Source of the DNA: Saprospiraceae bacterium
GTDB taxonomy: Bacteria; Bacteroidota; Bacteroidia; Chitinophagales; Saprospiraceae
Length of the DNA: 38,106 bases
Reading direction: 5' to 3'
NCBI GenBank assembly: GCA_027009605.1
Contig: JALVCY010000203.1
Coordinates: 1 to 38,106 of the forward strand
Part shown: in pieces, positions 27,151 to 36,764 of the stretch
Position numbering within the stretch: the stretch's first letter is position 1
Layout of the letters: the number at the start of each line of letters is the position of its first letter
Translations under genes and position numbers: made by a program
Notes under the pieces: generated by a model
What the model was told of the DNA's origin: nothing
Seen by the model: only the letters and a program-made list of their open reading frames with translations
The model's database searches: none

Positions 27151-27187
27151 CTGTCAAAGTCTTTGTAAGTTAAAAAAAATTAAACTG

Positions 27188-27634
27188 ATGAAACTTAACG
27201 AATTAAAGCCGGCTAAAGGAGCGGTACATTCAACGAAAAGAATTGGTAGAGGACAAGGTTCTGGTAGAGGAGGTACTTCTACTCGTGGGCATAAAGGCCA
27301 AAAGTCTCGTTCTGGATATAGCAGAAAGCGTGGGTTTGAAGGTGGACAATTGCCATTGCAGGCTCGTTTGCCGAAGCGGGGGTTTAGATCTCGTAACAGA
27401 ATAGCTTATGTTCCGTTAAACTTTAGCCGAATCCAAGAGATTTTAGACAAATATAGCTTGGATAGCATTACGGTGGAGTCTTTACGAGCCAATGGTATCT
27501 TGAGAAAGAATGAACTAGTGAAAATCTTGGCTTGGGGAGAAATGAAGAAGGGTATCCAAATTGAAGCACATGCTGCATCAAAGAAAGCCCTAGAAGAGGT
27601 CGAAAAGATGGGCGGAAAGATTACTATTCTTTAA
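27188..27634 (+). CDS. rplO: Ribosomal protein uL15
   Basis: uL15 is a late-assembly 50S protein. I start at ATG 27188 (MKLNELKPAKGAVHSTKRIGRG), not at the track's 27119, which overlaps rpmD; this gives 148 aa. The glycine- and arginine-rich GQGSGRGGTSTRGHKGQKSR segment is diagnostic. A long leader before secY follows. Confidence 0.95.
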   Translation: MKLNELKPAKGAVHSTKRIGRGQGSGRGGTSTRGHKGQKSRSGYSRKRGFEGGQLPLQARLPKRGFRSRNRIAYVPLNFSRIQEILDKYSLDSITVESLRANGILRKNELVKILAWGEMKKGIQIEAHAASKKALEEVEKMGGKITIL

Positions 27635-27647
27635 AATATAGTATCTT

Positions 27648-27681
27648 TTTGAGATATATTGCTGAATAACCCTTAGTTTTG
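27648..27681 (+). promoter_or_regulatory. Predicted promoter upstream of secY
   Basis: TTTG at 27648-27651 and TAGTTTTG at 27674-27681 both match the Bacteroidota consensus elements, with a 22-base spacer. They lie in the 132-base rplO-secY gap. A hairpin (AAACACAC with GTGTGTTT, 27721-27743) lies between the box and the secY start. Confidence 0.5.
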
Positions 27682-27766
27682 GGATGAGAGAACATAACAA
27701 AGTATGAGACTAATTGCTACAAACACACTGACAGGGTGTGTTTTGTGCTGTAAATAAGAAAATCTG

Positions 27767-29128
27767 ATGAAACGATTAATTGATACGCTGAAGAATATCT
27801 GGAAGATTGAAGAGCTTCGTAAGAGAATTCTTGTCACCTTGGGCCTTATCCTTGTTTATAGGATTGGGGCTTTTGTGGTTTTACCGGGGGTAGTTGCGTC
27901 TAAAATTACTGCCGGAAATCCGGACAATCCCGGAGATTTACTTCAAATCTTGAATATGTTTACAGGTGGTGCTTTCAAAGCGGCGTCTATTTTTGCTTTA
28001 GGGATTATGCCTTATATTACGGCCTCTATTGTGATTCAAGTCTTAGGCTTTGCGGTACCGTATTTTCAGCGTTTACAGCAGAAAGAAGGGGAGTCCGGCC
28101 GAAAAAAGATTACCCAAATTACTAGAATATTGACGGTGTTTATTACGCTAGTGCAAGGTAGTGCATACTTGACTATGATTCAGAGTCAGGGCGCTATTGA
28201 TCCTAATATTAGCACCACGGTTTTCTGGTTCTCTAACATTATTATCTTGATGACCGGAACCATCTTTGCGATGTGGCTTGGGGAAAGAATAACCGAAAGA
28301 GGGGTTGGTAACGGGGTGTCTATTTTGATTTTGATTGGTATTATTGCTCGTTTGCCACAGTCTTTTATTGCTGAGTTTCAGTCTAAGATTGGAGCCAATG
28401 GGGGACTAGTGGCCTTCGTACTAGAAATGGTCTTTTTATTCTTAGTTGTTTTGGCTACGGTTATGATTACTCAAGCAATTCGTAGAATCCCTATTCAGTT
28501 TGCCAAAAGAATGGTTGGACGGGGAACATCCAACATGCCTGTTGCCGGAGCAAGAGATTTTATCCCAATTAAATTAAATGCTTCCGGCGTAATGCCCATC
28601 ATTTTTGCGCAAGCGCTGATGATGTTGCCGGCTATGTTGGGACGAGCCATGTCCAAAGGTACGCCAAGTAGTTTTGTAATGGCATTGAATGATTTTACAT
28701 CTGTACCTTACAATGCCATCTATTTTGTCTTAATTGTGCTTTTTACCTACATATACACTGCGTTGATTGTAGATCCAAAGCAATACTCAGAGTATTTGAA
28801 GCATCAAAATGCTTTTATTCCCGGTGTAAAGCCGGGCAGAAGTACGTCAGAATTTATAGACACTATTACCAGTAGAATTACTTTGCCGGGCGCTATTTTT
28901 CTTGGGGTTATCGCAATTATGCCTGCGTTTGCTAATATTTTTGGTGTAAATCGTTCATTTGCTTATTTCTTTGGAGGTACATCTCTATTGATTTTGGTTG
29001 GTGTCGCTTTAGACACTTTGCAGCAAATTGAGAGCTACCTATTGATGAGAAAGTATGACGGTTTGATTAAATCAGGAAAATTACAAGGTAGAGGTAGTGG
29101 TTTACAAGGTATTGGTGCAAGCATGTAA
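27767..29128 (+). CDS. secY: Protein translocase subunit SecY
   Basis: SecY forms the channel of the Sec translocon in the inner membrane; it exports the proteins that T9SS and the outer membrane depend on. The 453-aa protein has about ten hydrophobic segments, an N-terminal KNIWKIEELRKRILVTLGLILVYRIGAFVVLPGV, the plug-region GGAFKAASIFALGIMPYITASIV and GERITERGVGNGVSILI. The ATG at 27767 is well placed. Confidence 0.97.
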   Translation: MKRLIDTLKNIWKIEELRKRILVTLGLILVYRIGAFVVLPGVVASKITAGNPDNPGDLLQILNMFTGGAFKAASIFALGIMPYITASIVIQVLGFAVPYFQRLQQKEGESGRKKITQITRILTVFITLVQGSAYLTMIQSQGAIDPNISTTVFWFSNIIILMTGTIFAMWLGERITERGVGNGVSILILIGIIARLPQSFIAEFQSKIGANGGLVAFVLEMVFLFLVVLATVMITQAIRRIPIQFAKRMVGRGTSNMPVAGARDFIPIKLNASGVMPIIFAQALMMLPAMLGRAMSKGTPSSFVMALNDFTSVPYNAIYFVLIVLFTYIYTALIVDPKQYSEYLKHQNAFIPGVKPGRSTSEFIDTITSRITLPGAIFLGVIAIMPAFANIFGVNRSFAYFFGGTSLLILVGVALDTLQQIESYLLMRKYDGLIKSGKLQGRGSGLQGIGASM

Positions 29129-29154
29129 TAAACTTTGCTCCAAAGCAAAATTGA

Positions 29155-29952
29155 ATGATATACTACAAGACGGAAGAAGAAATTGAGCTGATTCGCGAAA
29201 GCTGTTTGTGGGTTTGTAAGACCTTAGCGTATGCAGGCTCTCTCTTAAAGCCTGGTGTCACAGGTGCATATATCGATGCAAAGGCAGAAGAATTTATTCG
29301 AGATAATAATGGAGTTCCGGGCTTTAAAGGGTATGGAGGATTCCCCGGTACGTTGTGTATTTCCATAAATGAGCAAGTGGTTCATGGGATTCCTAGTGAC
29401 CGTCCATTTGAAGATGGGGATATCGTGTCATTGGATTGTGGTGTCATTATGAATGAATATAACGGCGATGCTGCTTACACTTTTGCGCTTGGTGACGTTG
29501 CCGAAGAGACAATGGAGCTCTTAAGAGTGACTAAAGAATCCTTATACAGAGGGATTGACCAAGCTGTCAAAGGAAATAGAATAGGAGATATTGGTTATGC
29601 TATCCAAAATTTTGCCGAAAGGCAGAAAGGGTATGGGATTGTGAGAGAGTTAGTTGGGCACGGTATCGGCAAAGCGTTGCATGAAGATCCGGAAGTACCC
29701 AATTATGGAAGAAGAGGTCGTGGGATTTTGATGAAGGAGAATTTAGTGATAGCGATAGAGCCCATGGTTAACTTGAAAACCAAACATGTAGTCCAAGAAA
29801 AGGATGGTTGGACTATCCGAACAAAAGATAAAAAGCCGTCTGCTCATTATGAACATACGGTTGTAGTAAAGAAAAACAAGGCAGAGATACTATCAGATCA
29901 CTCTTTTATAGAGGAAATGATAAAAAGTAATCAAGAACTTAAGCAAGTTTAA
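29155..29952 (+). CDS. map: Methionine aminopeptidase, type I
   Basis: The enzyme removes the N-terminal Met from nascent proteins. The 265-aa pita-bread-fold protein shows the metal ligands: Asp in SLDCGV, Asp in YNGDAAYTF, His in [12 protein letters not shown], Glu in AIEPMV and Glu in HYEHTVVV. It lies 26 bases after secY with no adk between them, unlike many other bacteria. Confidence 0.96.
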   Translation: MIYYKTEEEIELIRESCLWVCKTLAYAGSLLKPGVTGAYIDAKAEEFIRDNNGVPGFKGYGGFPGTLCISINEQVVHGIPSDRPFEDGDIVSLDCGVIMNEYNGDAAYTFALGDVAEETMELLRVTKESLYRGIDQAVKGNRIGDIGYAIQNFAERQKGYGIVRELVGHGIGKALHEDPEVPNYGRRGRGILMKENLVIAIEPMVNLKTKHVVQEKDGWTIRTKDKKPSAHYEHTVVVKKNKAEILSDHSFIEEMIKSNQELKQV

Positions 29953-29963
29953 GATTTTATGCG

Positions 29964-29971
29964 TATCTTTG
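29964..29971 (+). promoter_or_regulatory. Predicted -7 box before infA
   Basis: TATCTTTG fully matches TAnnTTTG in the 35-base gap between map and infA, 16 bases before the infA start. No clear -33 TTTG is seen. It may feed the infA-rpmJ-rpsM-rpsK-rpsD-rpoA-rplQ segment. Confidence 0.5.
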
Positions 29972-29987
29972 CACTCCGAATTTTGAT

Positions 29988-30206
29988 ATGGCAAAGAAAA
30001 ACTTAATTAAACAGGACGGAACAATTGAAGAGGCATTGTCTAACGCAATGTTCCGTGTAAGGTTAGAAAATGGCCATTTAATTGTGGCTACAATTTCTGG
30101 AAAGATGAGAATGCACTTCATTCGTATCCTGCCCGGAGATAAGGTAGCCGTGGAAATGTCTCCTTACGATTTGACTAGGGGGCGTATTACTTATCGTTAC
30201 AAATAA
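29988..30206 (+). CDS. infA: Translation initiation factor IF-1
   Basis: IF-1 binds the 30S A site during initiation. The 72-aa OB-fold protein includes [35 protein letters not shown] and ends [10 protein letters not shown], the standard sequence pattern and length. The start follows a promoter-like box by 16 bases. Confidence 0.97.
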   Translation: MAKKNLIKQDGTIEEALSNAMFRVRLENGHLIVATISGKMRMHFIRILPGDKVAVEMSPYDLTRGRITYRYK

Positions 30207-30213
30207 CAGAGTT

Positions 30214-30330
30214 ATGAAAGTGAGAGCTTCCGTGAAAAAACGCTCGAGTACGAGCAAAATTGTTCGTCGTAAGGGACGTGTGTACGTCATAGACAAAAAG
30301 AACCCAAGATTTAAACAACGTCAAGGTTAA
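30214..30330 (+). CDS. rpmJ: Ribosomal protein uL36/bL36, zinc-free form (below ORF-track cutoff)
   Basis: Read directly from the sequence: 38 aa, [21 protein letters not shown] followed by [17 protein letters not shown]. bL36 is a small 50S protein. The Cys/His zinc ligands of the classical form are all absent; Ser stands where CxxC would be. It is 7 bases after infA and 5 before rpsM. Confidence 0.95.
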   Translation: MKVRASVKKRSSTSKIVRRKGRVYVIDKKNPRFKQRQG

Positions 30331-30335
30331 GAATT

Positions 30336-30713
30336 ATGGCAAGAATTGCAGGTATTGATTTACCAAAGAACAAAATAGGTGCGATAGGCCTGACCTATAT
30401 ATATGGTATTGGCCGTTCTGGCGCAAAAGCCATCTTGGACACAGCCGGTGTCGGTCATGATGTAAAAGTTAAGGACTGGACAGATGAAAATGTATTGGCT
30501 ATTTCTAAGATTATTGCAGATGATTTTACGGTAGAAGGGGAGTTGAGATCCGAAGTACAATCTAACATCAAGCGTTTGATGGATATTGTCAGCTATCGAG
30601 GATTGAGACATAGAAAAGGTCTGCCGGTAAGAGGGCAAAGAACAAAAACTAACGCACGGACTAGAAAAGGTCGTAAGAAAACAGTTGCTAACAAAAAGAA
30701 AGTAACTAAGTAA
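30336..30713 (+). CDS. rpsM: Ribosomal protein uS13
   Basis: uS13 forms head bridges to the 50S and contacts P-site tRNA. The 125-aa sequence has [26 protein letters not shown] and the end [27 protein letters not shown]. It opens the classical alpha order rpsM-rpsK-rpsD-rpoA-rplQ. Confidence 0.97.
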   Translation: MARIAGIDLPKNKIGAIGLTYIYGIGRSGAKAILDTAGVGHDVKVKDWTDENVLAISKIIADDFTVEGELRSEVQSNIKRLMDIVSYRGLRHRKGLPVRGQRTKTNARTRKGRKKTVANKKKVTK

Positions 30714-30730
30714 TCCTAAACAGCAAATAA

Positions 30731-31117
30731 ATGGCAAAGGGAAAAAAGTCAACAAAGAAAAAGCTTAGAGTCGAACCGGAAGGACTAGTCTATATTAAAG
30801 CTAGCTTTAATAATATTATCGTAACGGTTACGAACAAAGCGGGTAAAGTGATTAGTTGGTCATCTGCAGGTAAAGGTGGCTTTAGAGGTTCTAAAAAGAA
30901 CACGCCTTACGCTGCACAGGTGGCAGCTAATGATTGTGGAAAGATAGCTTATGATGCCGGCATGAGAACAGCAAAGGTCTTTGTGAAAGGACCCGGTTCA
31001 GGAAGAGAAGCAGCTATCAGAGCGATTGATACTTTGGGAATAAAAATCACAAAGATTATTGATGTGACTCCTATTCCTCATAACGGTTGTCGTCCTCCAA
31101 AGAAGAGACGCGTTTAA
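30731..31117 (+). CDS. rpsK: Ribosomal protein uS11
   Basis: uS11 lies at the platform near the mRNA exit. The 128-aa protein has [43 protein letters not shown] and the C-terminal signature [18 protein letters not shown]. Confidence 0.97.
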   Translation: MAKGKKSTKKKLRVEPEGLVYIKASFNNIIVTVTNKAGKVISWSSAGKGGFRGSKKNTPYAAQVAANDCGKIAYDAGMRTAKVFVKGPGSGREAAIRAIDTLGIKITKIIDVTPIPHNGCRPPKKRRV

Positions 31118-31141
31118 TTCATTGAGAAAGACCTAATAATT

Positions 31142-31750
31142 ATGGCAAGATATATCGGCCCAACAACAAAAAAAGCTAGAGCACTTGGAGAACCTATCTT
31201 CGGATTTGACAAGAGCTTCGATAGAAAAAAGTATGGCCCCGGTCAGCATGGACAGTCTAGAAGACGCCAAAAGTCTGATTATGGTTTACAATTATTGGAA
31301 AAGCAGAAGGCTAAGTTTACTTATGGCCTTTTAGAACGCCAATTTAGAAATCTTTTCAAAAAAGCAGCTAGTAAGCAAGGAGTAACCGGTGAGGTACTTC
31401 TACAGTTTTTGGAAGCTAGATTGGATAATACGGTTTATCGATTGGGTATTGCACCAACTCGTAATGCGGCCAGACAATTGGTCACCCACAAGCACATTAC
31501 CGTAAATGGTGTTTTGACAAATATTCCTTCTTTTACTTTGCGCCCGGGTGATGTCGTGGCTGTAAGAGCGAAGTCTAGAGGCAAGGAAGTCATCGTCAAC
31601 TCTATTGAGTCTAATTCAGATGTGAAAAAATTCTCTTGGTTAGAATGGAATCCTGATACTTTTCAAGGGGTTTTCCTAGCTTTACCACAGAGAGCAGAAA
31701 TCCCTGAGAAGATTAATGAGCAGTTGATTGTTGAATTGTACTCTAAGTAA
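31142..31750 (+). CDS. rpsD: Ribosomal protein uS4
   Basis: uS4 nucleates 30S assembly; in E. coli it represses the alpha operon. The 202-aa protein begins [17 protein letters not shown] and carries the S4 RNA-binding domain [34 protein letters not shown]. The N-terminal zinc Cys cluster of some homologues is absent. Confidence 0.97.
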   Translation: MARYIGPTTKKARALGEPIFGFDKSFDRKKYGPGQHGQSRRRQKSDYGLQLLEKQKAKFTYGLLERQFRNLFKKAASKQGVTGEVLLQFLEARLDNTVYRLGIAPTRNAARQLVTHKHITVNGVLTNIPSFTLRPGDVVAVRAKSRGKEVIVNSIESNSDVKKFSWLEWNPDTFQGVFLALPQRAEIPEKINEQLIVELYSK

Positions 31751-31798
31751 TCTTAGTTTTTTCGTTCTCTCTTTTTTCATTCTTGAAAATTTTAATCT

Positions 31799-32797
31799 AT
31801 GGCTATTATTCCGTTTACTAAGCCGGAAAAAATATTGCTTCAAAAAGCGAATGATTTTGAAGGCTCTTTTGAGTTTAAACCTTTGGAGCCTGGCTACGGA
31901 CAAACAATAGGCAACTCCCTTAGAAGAATTCTATTGTCATCTCTTCCCGGTTTTGCTATTTCTGCAGTCCGGATTGGTGGTGTTCAACATGAGTTCTCTA
32001 CGATTAAAGGGGTTGTAGAAGATGTTGTTGATATCATTCTGAACCTTAAGCAGGTGCGTTTGAAACAACAAATCGTGGATGAGAACTCCGTCGAAGAAAA
32101 GATTTATTTGACTATCTCCGGAAAGGAAGTCTTTACAGCAGGAGACATTGCGACCTATACCAATGCTTTCGTAGTGACCAATCCTGATTTGGTGATTTGC
32201 CGGATGGAGCCTTTTGTTAGCTTAGAAATCGAATTGACGGTGACTAAAGGCAGAGGATATGTCCTTGCGGATGAAAATTTACCCAAAGATGCGGCTATTG
32301 GATTGATTCCGGTTGATGCTACTTATACGCCGGTCAAAAAAGTCGCTTATCGCGTAGAGAATACGCGGGTAGGACAGCGTACTGATTTTGAAAAGTTAAT
32401 TGTTGAGATTAAGACAGACGGGACTATTCATCCGGAGAAAGCTTTGAAGGAAGCTGCTAAAATTATGGTTCAGCACTTGATGTTGATTACCGATGAGCAC
32501 ATGACCTTCGAGGACGATACGACAAAGGAAGAAAACATCGTGGATGAGCACATCTTGCACATGAGAAAGTTATTAAAGACTTCTTTAGAAGATTTGGACT
32601 TATCCGTGAGAGCTTATAACTGCTTAAAAGGTGCCAAAATTGACTCTTTGGGTGAATTGGTGCAGTATGAGACACATAAATTATTGAAGTTCAGAAACTT
32701 TGGTAAAAAATCACTTGTAGAAATCGAAGAGCTTCTTACAGAAAAAGGCTTGACCTTTGGGATGGATCTCGCCAAATACAAGTTGGACGATAATTAA
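31799..32797 (+). CDS. rpoA: RNA polymerase alpha subunit
   Basis: RpoA dimerises to assemble the core enzyme and its C-terminal domain contacts activators and UP elements. The 332-aa protein has the N-terminal domain with GYGQTIGNSLRRILLSSLPG (about 34-53) and the C-terminal domain with SVRAYNCLKGAKIDSLGELVQY. It sits 48 bases after rpsD. Confidence 0.97.
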   Translation: MAIIPFTKPEKILLQKANDFEGSFEFKPLEPGYGQTIGNSLRRILLSSLPGFAISAVRIGGVQHEFSTIKGVVEDVVDIILNLKQVRLKQQIVDENSVEEKIYLTISGKEVFTAGDIATYTNAFVVTNPDLVICRMEPFVSLEIELTVTKGRGYVLADENLPKDAAIGLIPVDATYTPVKKVAYRVENTRVGQRTDFEKLIVEIKTDGTIHPEKALKEAAKIMVQHLMLITDEHMTFEDDTTKEENIVDEHILHMRKLLKTSLEDLDLSVRAYNCLKGAKIDSLGELVQYETHKLLKFRNFGKKSLVEIEELLTEKGLTFGMDLAKYKLDDN

Positions 32798-32855
32798 TTT
32801 TTAACCTGTAATAACTGTTGAGACCACTCCAGTGTTACGATGATAATCTTGAAAA

Positions 32856-33347
32856 ATGAGACACGGAAAGAAATTTAACAAGCTAAGTAGAAAGAAAGGA
32901 CACAGAAAAGCACTGTTGCGTAACCTTTCTATTGCTTTGATTACCCACAAAAGAATCAAGACTACTTTGCCTAAAGCAAAAGCTTTAAGAAGACATTTGG
33001 AGCCTATTATTACAAAGGCGAAGGATAATACTACTCACTCTCGTAGAGTCGTGTACTCTTATATTCAGGATAATACCGCAATCAAAGAGCTTTTTGGGCC
33101 GATTGCTGCAAAAATAGGAGACAGACCCGGGGGGTATTTGAGAATTATCCGCATGGGCTTTAGATTGGGCGATGCTGCTGAAATGGCTTTGATTGAGTTT
33201 GTTGACTTTAATGAAGTTATGTTGGCTGCTAAAGGGGCAGCCGGTGCGACGAAGCGGAAGAGAACTCGACGCGGAAGAAAAAAATCTTCTGATACCACAA
33301 CGACGTCTCCTGAAGCATCAAATGATGCGCCAACTACAGAAGAATAA
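32856..33347 (+). CDS. rplQ: Ribosomal protein bL17
   Basis: bL17 lies near the tunnel exit. The 163-aa protein has [25 protein letters not shown] and the later [28 protein letters not shown]. It then carries an extended tail, first basic ([11 protein letters not shown]) and then Ser/Thr/Glu-rich, beyond the ~120-aa core. It is the last gene before the terminator. Confidence 0.96.
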   Translation: MRHGKKFNKLSRKKGHRKALLRNLSIALITHKRIKTTLPKAKALRRHLEPIITKAKDNTTHSRRVVYSYIQDNTAIKELFGPIAAKIGDRPGGYLRIIRMGFRLGDAAEMALIEFVDFNEVMLAAKGAAGATKRKRTRRGRKKSSDTTTTSPEASNDAPTTEE

Positions 33348-33370
33348 GCATTTTAAGTTTAGAATACCTG

Positions 33371-33407
33371 AAAAGCGATTTTGCCAGAAGCAAAATCGCT
33401 TTTTTTA
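33371..33407 (+). terminator. Rho-independent terminator after rplQ
   Basis: AAAAGCGATTTTGC pairs perfectly with GCAAAATCGCTTTT around CAGAA and is followed by a T-run. It ends the super-operon. Confidence 0.92.
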
Positions 33408-33440
33408 TTTAATATCATTACTTTTATTAGTGAATAGGTG

Positions 33441-33448
33441 TATATTTG
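33441..33448 (+). promoter_or_regulatory. Predicted -7 box for eno
   Basis: TATATTTG is a full match to TAnnTTTG, about 55 bases before the eno start and just downstream of the rplQ terminator, which makes it a plausible start for the eno-divIC-sucD transcript. The -33 element is unclear. Confidence 0.55.
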
Positions 33449-33501
33449 CCATCAGGTAAGTGGACGCATTTTTTTTGCGTTTTGAGCCAAAGAAAACCTA
33501 A

Positions 33502-34785
<1,284 letters not shown>

Positions 34786-34795
34786 AAAAAAAATT

Positions 34796-35113
34796 ATGGC
34801 CTCTAAAAAAATCCTTAATCCGTTTGAACCTATCTTGAAAAAGCTGCCCGCTCCTTTTCGGAATAGGTCTTTTCTCGTCCTAGCAGCTTTTTTCTTTATT
34901 ATGGTTTTTGTGGACAGGCATAATGTCATTACTCAGTATAGATTACAAAAAGCGGTGGATCACTTAAAGAGTGATAAAGTCTTTTACGAGAAAAAAATCA
35001 AAGAAACCAAGCAGGAAAGATTAGATTTTGAAAAAAATCAAGAGAAATATGCTAGAGAAAAGTATTTTGTGAAAAAGCCCAAAGAAGAGGTCTTTGTCAT
35101 CGAAGAATACTAA
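34796..35113 (+). CDS. DivIC/FtsB-like septum formation initiator
   Basis: Small single-span coiled-coil proteins of this family link the FtsQLB division complex. I use ATG 34796 (MASKKILNPFEP) and not the track's 34751, which overlaps eno; this gives 105 aa. It has a short cytoplasmic N-terminus, a membrane segment (SFLVLAAFFFIMVFV) and a charged coiled coil with EKNQEKYAREKYFVKKPKEE, the typical FtsB/DivIC C-terminal pattern. An eno-ftsB order is also common in other phyla. Confidence 0.85.
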   Translation: MASKKILNPFEPILKKLPAPFRNRSFLVLAAFFFIMVFVDRHNVITQYRLQKAVDHLKSDKVFYEKKIKETKQERLDFEKNQEKYAREKYFVKKPKEEVFVIEEY

Positions 35114-35147
35114 TCCCTAATTCATCAACCTAACCAAAATAAAGAGA

Positions 35148-36017
35148 ATGTCAGTTTTAGTCAATAAGGACTCTAAAGTTATAGTCCAAGGAATTACCGG
35201 AAAAGAAGGTACTTTTCATGCTACTCAAATGATTGAATATGGGACTAACGTTGTTGGGGGTGTTACACCCGGCAAAGGAGGTCAAGTCCATTTGGATCGT
35301 CCGGTTTTTAATACTGTGGAAGATGCAGTAAAGAAGGTAGGTGCTGATGTGTCTATCATATTTGTTCCGCCTAGATTTGCAGCAGAAGCCATTATGGAAG
35401 CTGCGAATGCAGGCATTAAAGTAGTGGTTTGCATTACAGAAGGGATTCCGGTTCAAGATATGGTCAAGGCCAAAGAATACATTCGAGGAATGGATGTCAC
35501 CCTAATTGGCCCTAATTGCCCGGGGCTTATCACACCCGGAGAAGCTAAAGTGGGTATTATGCCCGGCTTTATTCACCGGAAAGGTAGGGTTGGGATTGTT
35601 TCGCGCTCAGGTACTTTGACCTATGAAGCGGTTGACCAAGTGACCAAAGCAGGTATGGGACAGTCCACTTGTATCGGTATCGGAGGAGACCCGGTATTGG
35701 GATTTACAACAAAAATGGCCGTAGAACAATTGATGAATGATCCGGAAACCGATGGTATTATCATGATAGGTGAGATTGGTGGTGGCATGGAGGCCGAAGC
35801 GGCTCGCTATGTTCGGGATTTTGGTACCAAGCCGGTTGTTGGGTTTATTGCCGGACAAACCGCTCCGAAAGGACGTAAGATGGGACATGCCGGAGCTATT
35901 GTTGGTGGAAAAGATGATACGGCTGCCGCAAAAATGAAGATTCTAACTGAGTGTGGAGTCCATGTCGTTCAATCTCCGGCTGATATTGGAGCTAAGATGG
36001 CTGAACTATTGTCTTAG
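35148..36017 (+). CDS. sucD: Succinyl-CoA ligase alpha subunit
   Basis: SucD, with SucC (not in this window), makes ATP or GTP from succinyl-CoA in the TCA cycle. The 289-aa protein contains [16 protein letters not shown] near the start (CoA-binding), [21 protein letters not shown], and the phosphohistidine site GHAGAIVGG near the C-terminus. It starts 34 bases after the DivIC-like gene. sucC is usually elsewhere in Bacteroidota genomes. Confidence 0.96.
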   Translation: MSVLVNKDSKVIVQGITGKEGTFHATQMIEYGTNVVGGVTPGKGGQVHLDRPVFNTVEDAVKKVGADVSIIFVPPRFAAEAIMEAANAGIKVVVCITEGIPVQDMVKAKEYIRGMDVTLIGPNCPGLITPGEAKVGIMPGFIHRKGRVGIVSRSGTLTYEAVDQVTKAGMGQSTCIGIGGDPVLGFTTKMAVEQLMNDPETDGIIMIGEIGGGMEAEAARYVRDFGTKPVVGFIAGQTAPKGRKMGHAGAIVGGKDDTAAAKMKILTECGVHVVQSPADIGAKMAELLS

Positions 36018-36038
36018 GATTAACTTAAATATGAATGG

Positions 36039-36094
36039 GGCGATTTTAATCGCCAATTAGGCAAAGAGCAAACCGATTACCGGTTTGCTCTTTG
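36039..36094. terminator. Bidirectional terminator between sucD and the convergent gene
   Basis: Two hairpins are seen: a 7-bp stem (GGCGATT/AATCGCC) at 36039-36054 and a 14-bp perfect stem (CAAAGAGCAAACCG and complement) at 36062-36094. There is little U-tract, but the position between convergent genes suits termination from both sides. Confidence 0.6.
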
Positions 36095-36130
36095 TGCAAT
36101 GGATGGGGAATTATTTGATTCCTTAGCTTA

Positions 36131-36700
36131 TCACCAAAAAATAGAAAGAAGTAATATGCCGACCACGAGGATAAAGAAAAAGACCATAAAAGTGTATAAC
36201 CAATTATTCCTGTAAAGGTCATACATCTTATCCATTAAGTCCAGCCAATCTAGTTTGGCGTTACCTTTTTCTGCGGCGAGAACGAGGTATTTCTTTTTAT
36301 TGATTCTTTTTTGATTGCCGTGTTTTTTGAGGATAAAGAAATCTTTATTTAGAAAGGCTAAGTCATACAATTCTGCCTTTTGTTTTTTTCCGCCACTTTC
36401 CAGAATCAAAGACGATTTTTCGATAACTTCCCAGCCACCGGTACCGATATTTCCATCAATAGAGAGTAGGAGAGAGCCGTCATCATCATTTTGGAAGATA
36501 TAAAGGACGGCTTCGTGGAAATCTTCATCGTCTCTAAATTCCTTCCAACGTTTGTTGACAAAAAGTTTTTGGTTGGAGAGCTCTTCTGAGTAGGGCTTTA
36601 TTTGTGGGAGGATAAAATCCAGATAGGCGTCCATATTGTCAAAAACAGGGAGATCGTTTTTGAAGAGTGAACCAAAAATGCTGTCTATGCTGACTTTCAC
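36131..36700 (-). CDS. Tail-anchored hypothetical protein
   Basis: The 189-aa protein has no signal peptide. An N-terminal soluble domain of about 160 residues includes WKEFRDDEDFHEAVLYIF and a segment VLAAEKGNAKLDWLDLMDKMYDLYRNN. One membrane helix close to the C-terminus (WLYTFMVFFFILVVGILLLSIFW) would anchor it with the soluble part in the cytoplasm. I do not recognise the family. It has a good promoter just upstream and lies 64 bases after the sensor kinase gene on the same strand, so it may be read alone or with it. Confidence 0.7.
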   Translation of the reverse strand: MKVSIDSIFGSLFKNDLPVFDNMDAYLDFILPQIKPYSEELSNQKLFVNKRWKEFRDDEDFHEAVLYIFQNDDDGSLLLSIDGNIGTGGWEVIEKSSLILESGGKKQKAELYDLAFLNKDFFILKKHGNQKRINKKKYLVLAAEKGNAKLDWLDLMDKMYDLYRNNWLYTFMVFFFILVVGILLLSIFW

Positions 36701-36708
36701 TTTTTATG

Positions 36709-36739
36709 CAAAAGTAGGATATAAATGGCTTTCTACCAA
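36709..36739 (-). promoter_or_regulatory. Predicted promoter for the tail-anchored protein
   Basis: On the minus strand TACTTTTG (36716-36709) is a perfect TAnnTTTG, with TTG 20 bases upstream (36739-36737). The -7 box ends 8 bases before the start codon, so the leader would be very short or absent. Confidence 0.55.
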
Positions 36740-36764
36740 GAAATTAGGGCTATTTTTGCGCAAG

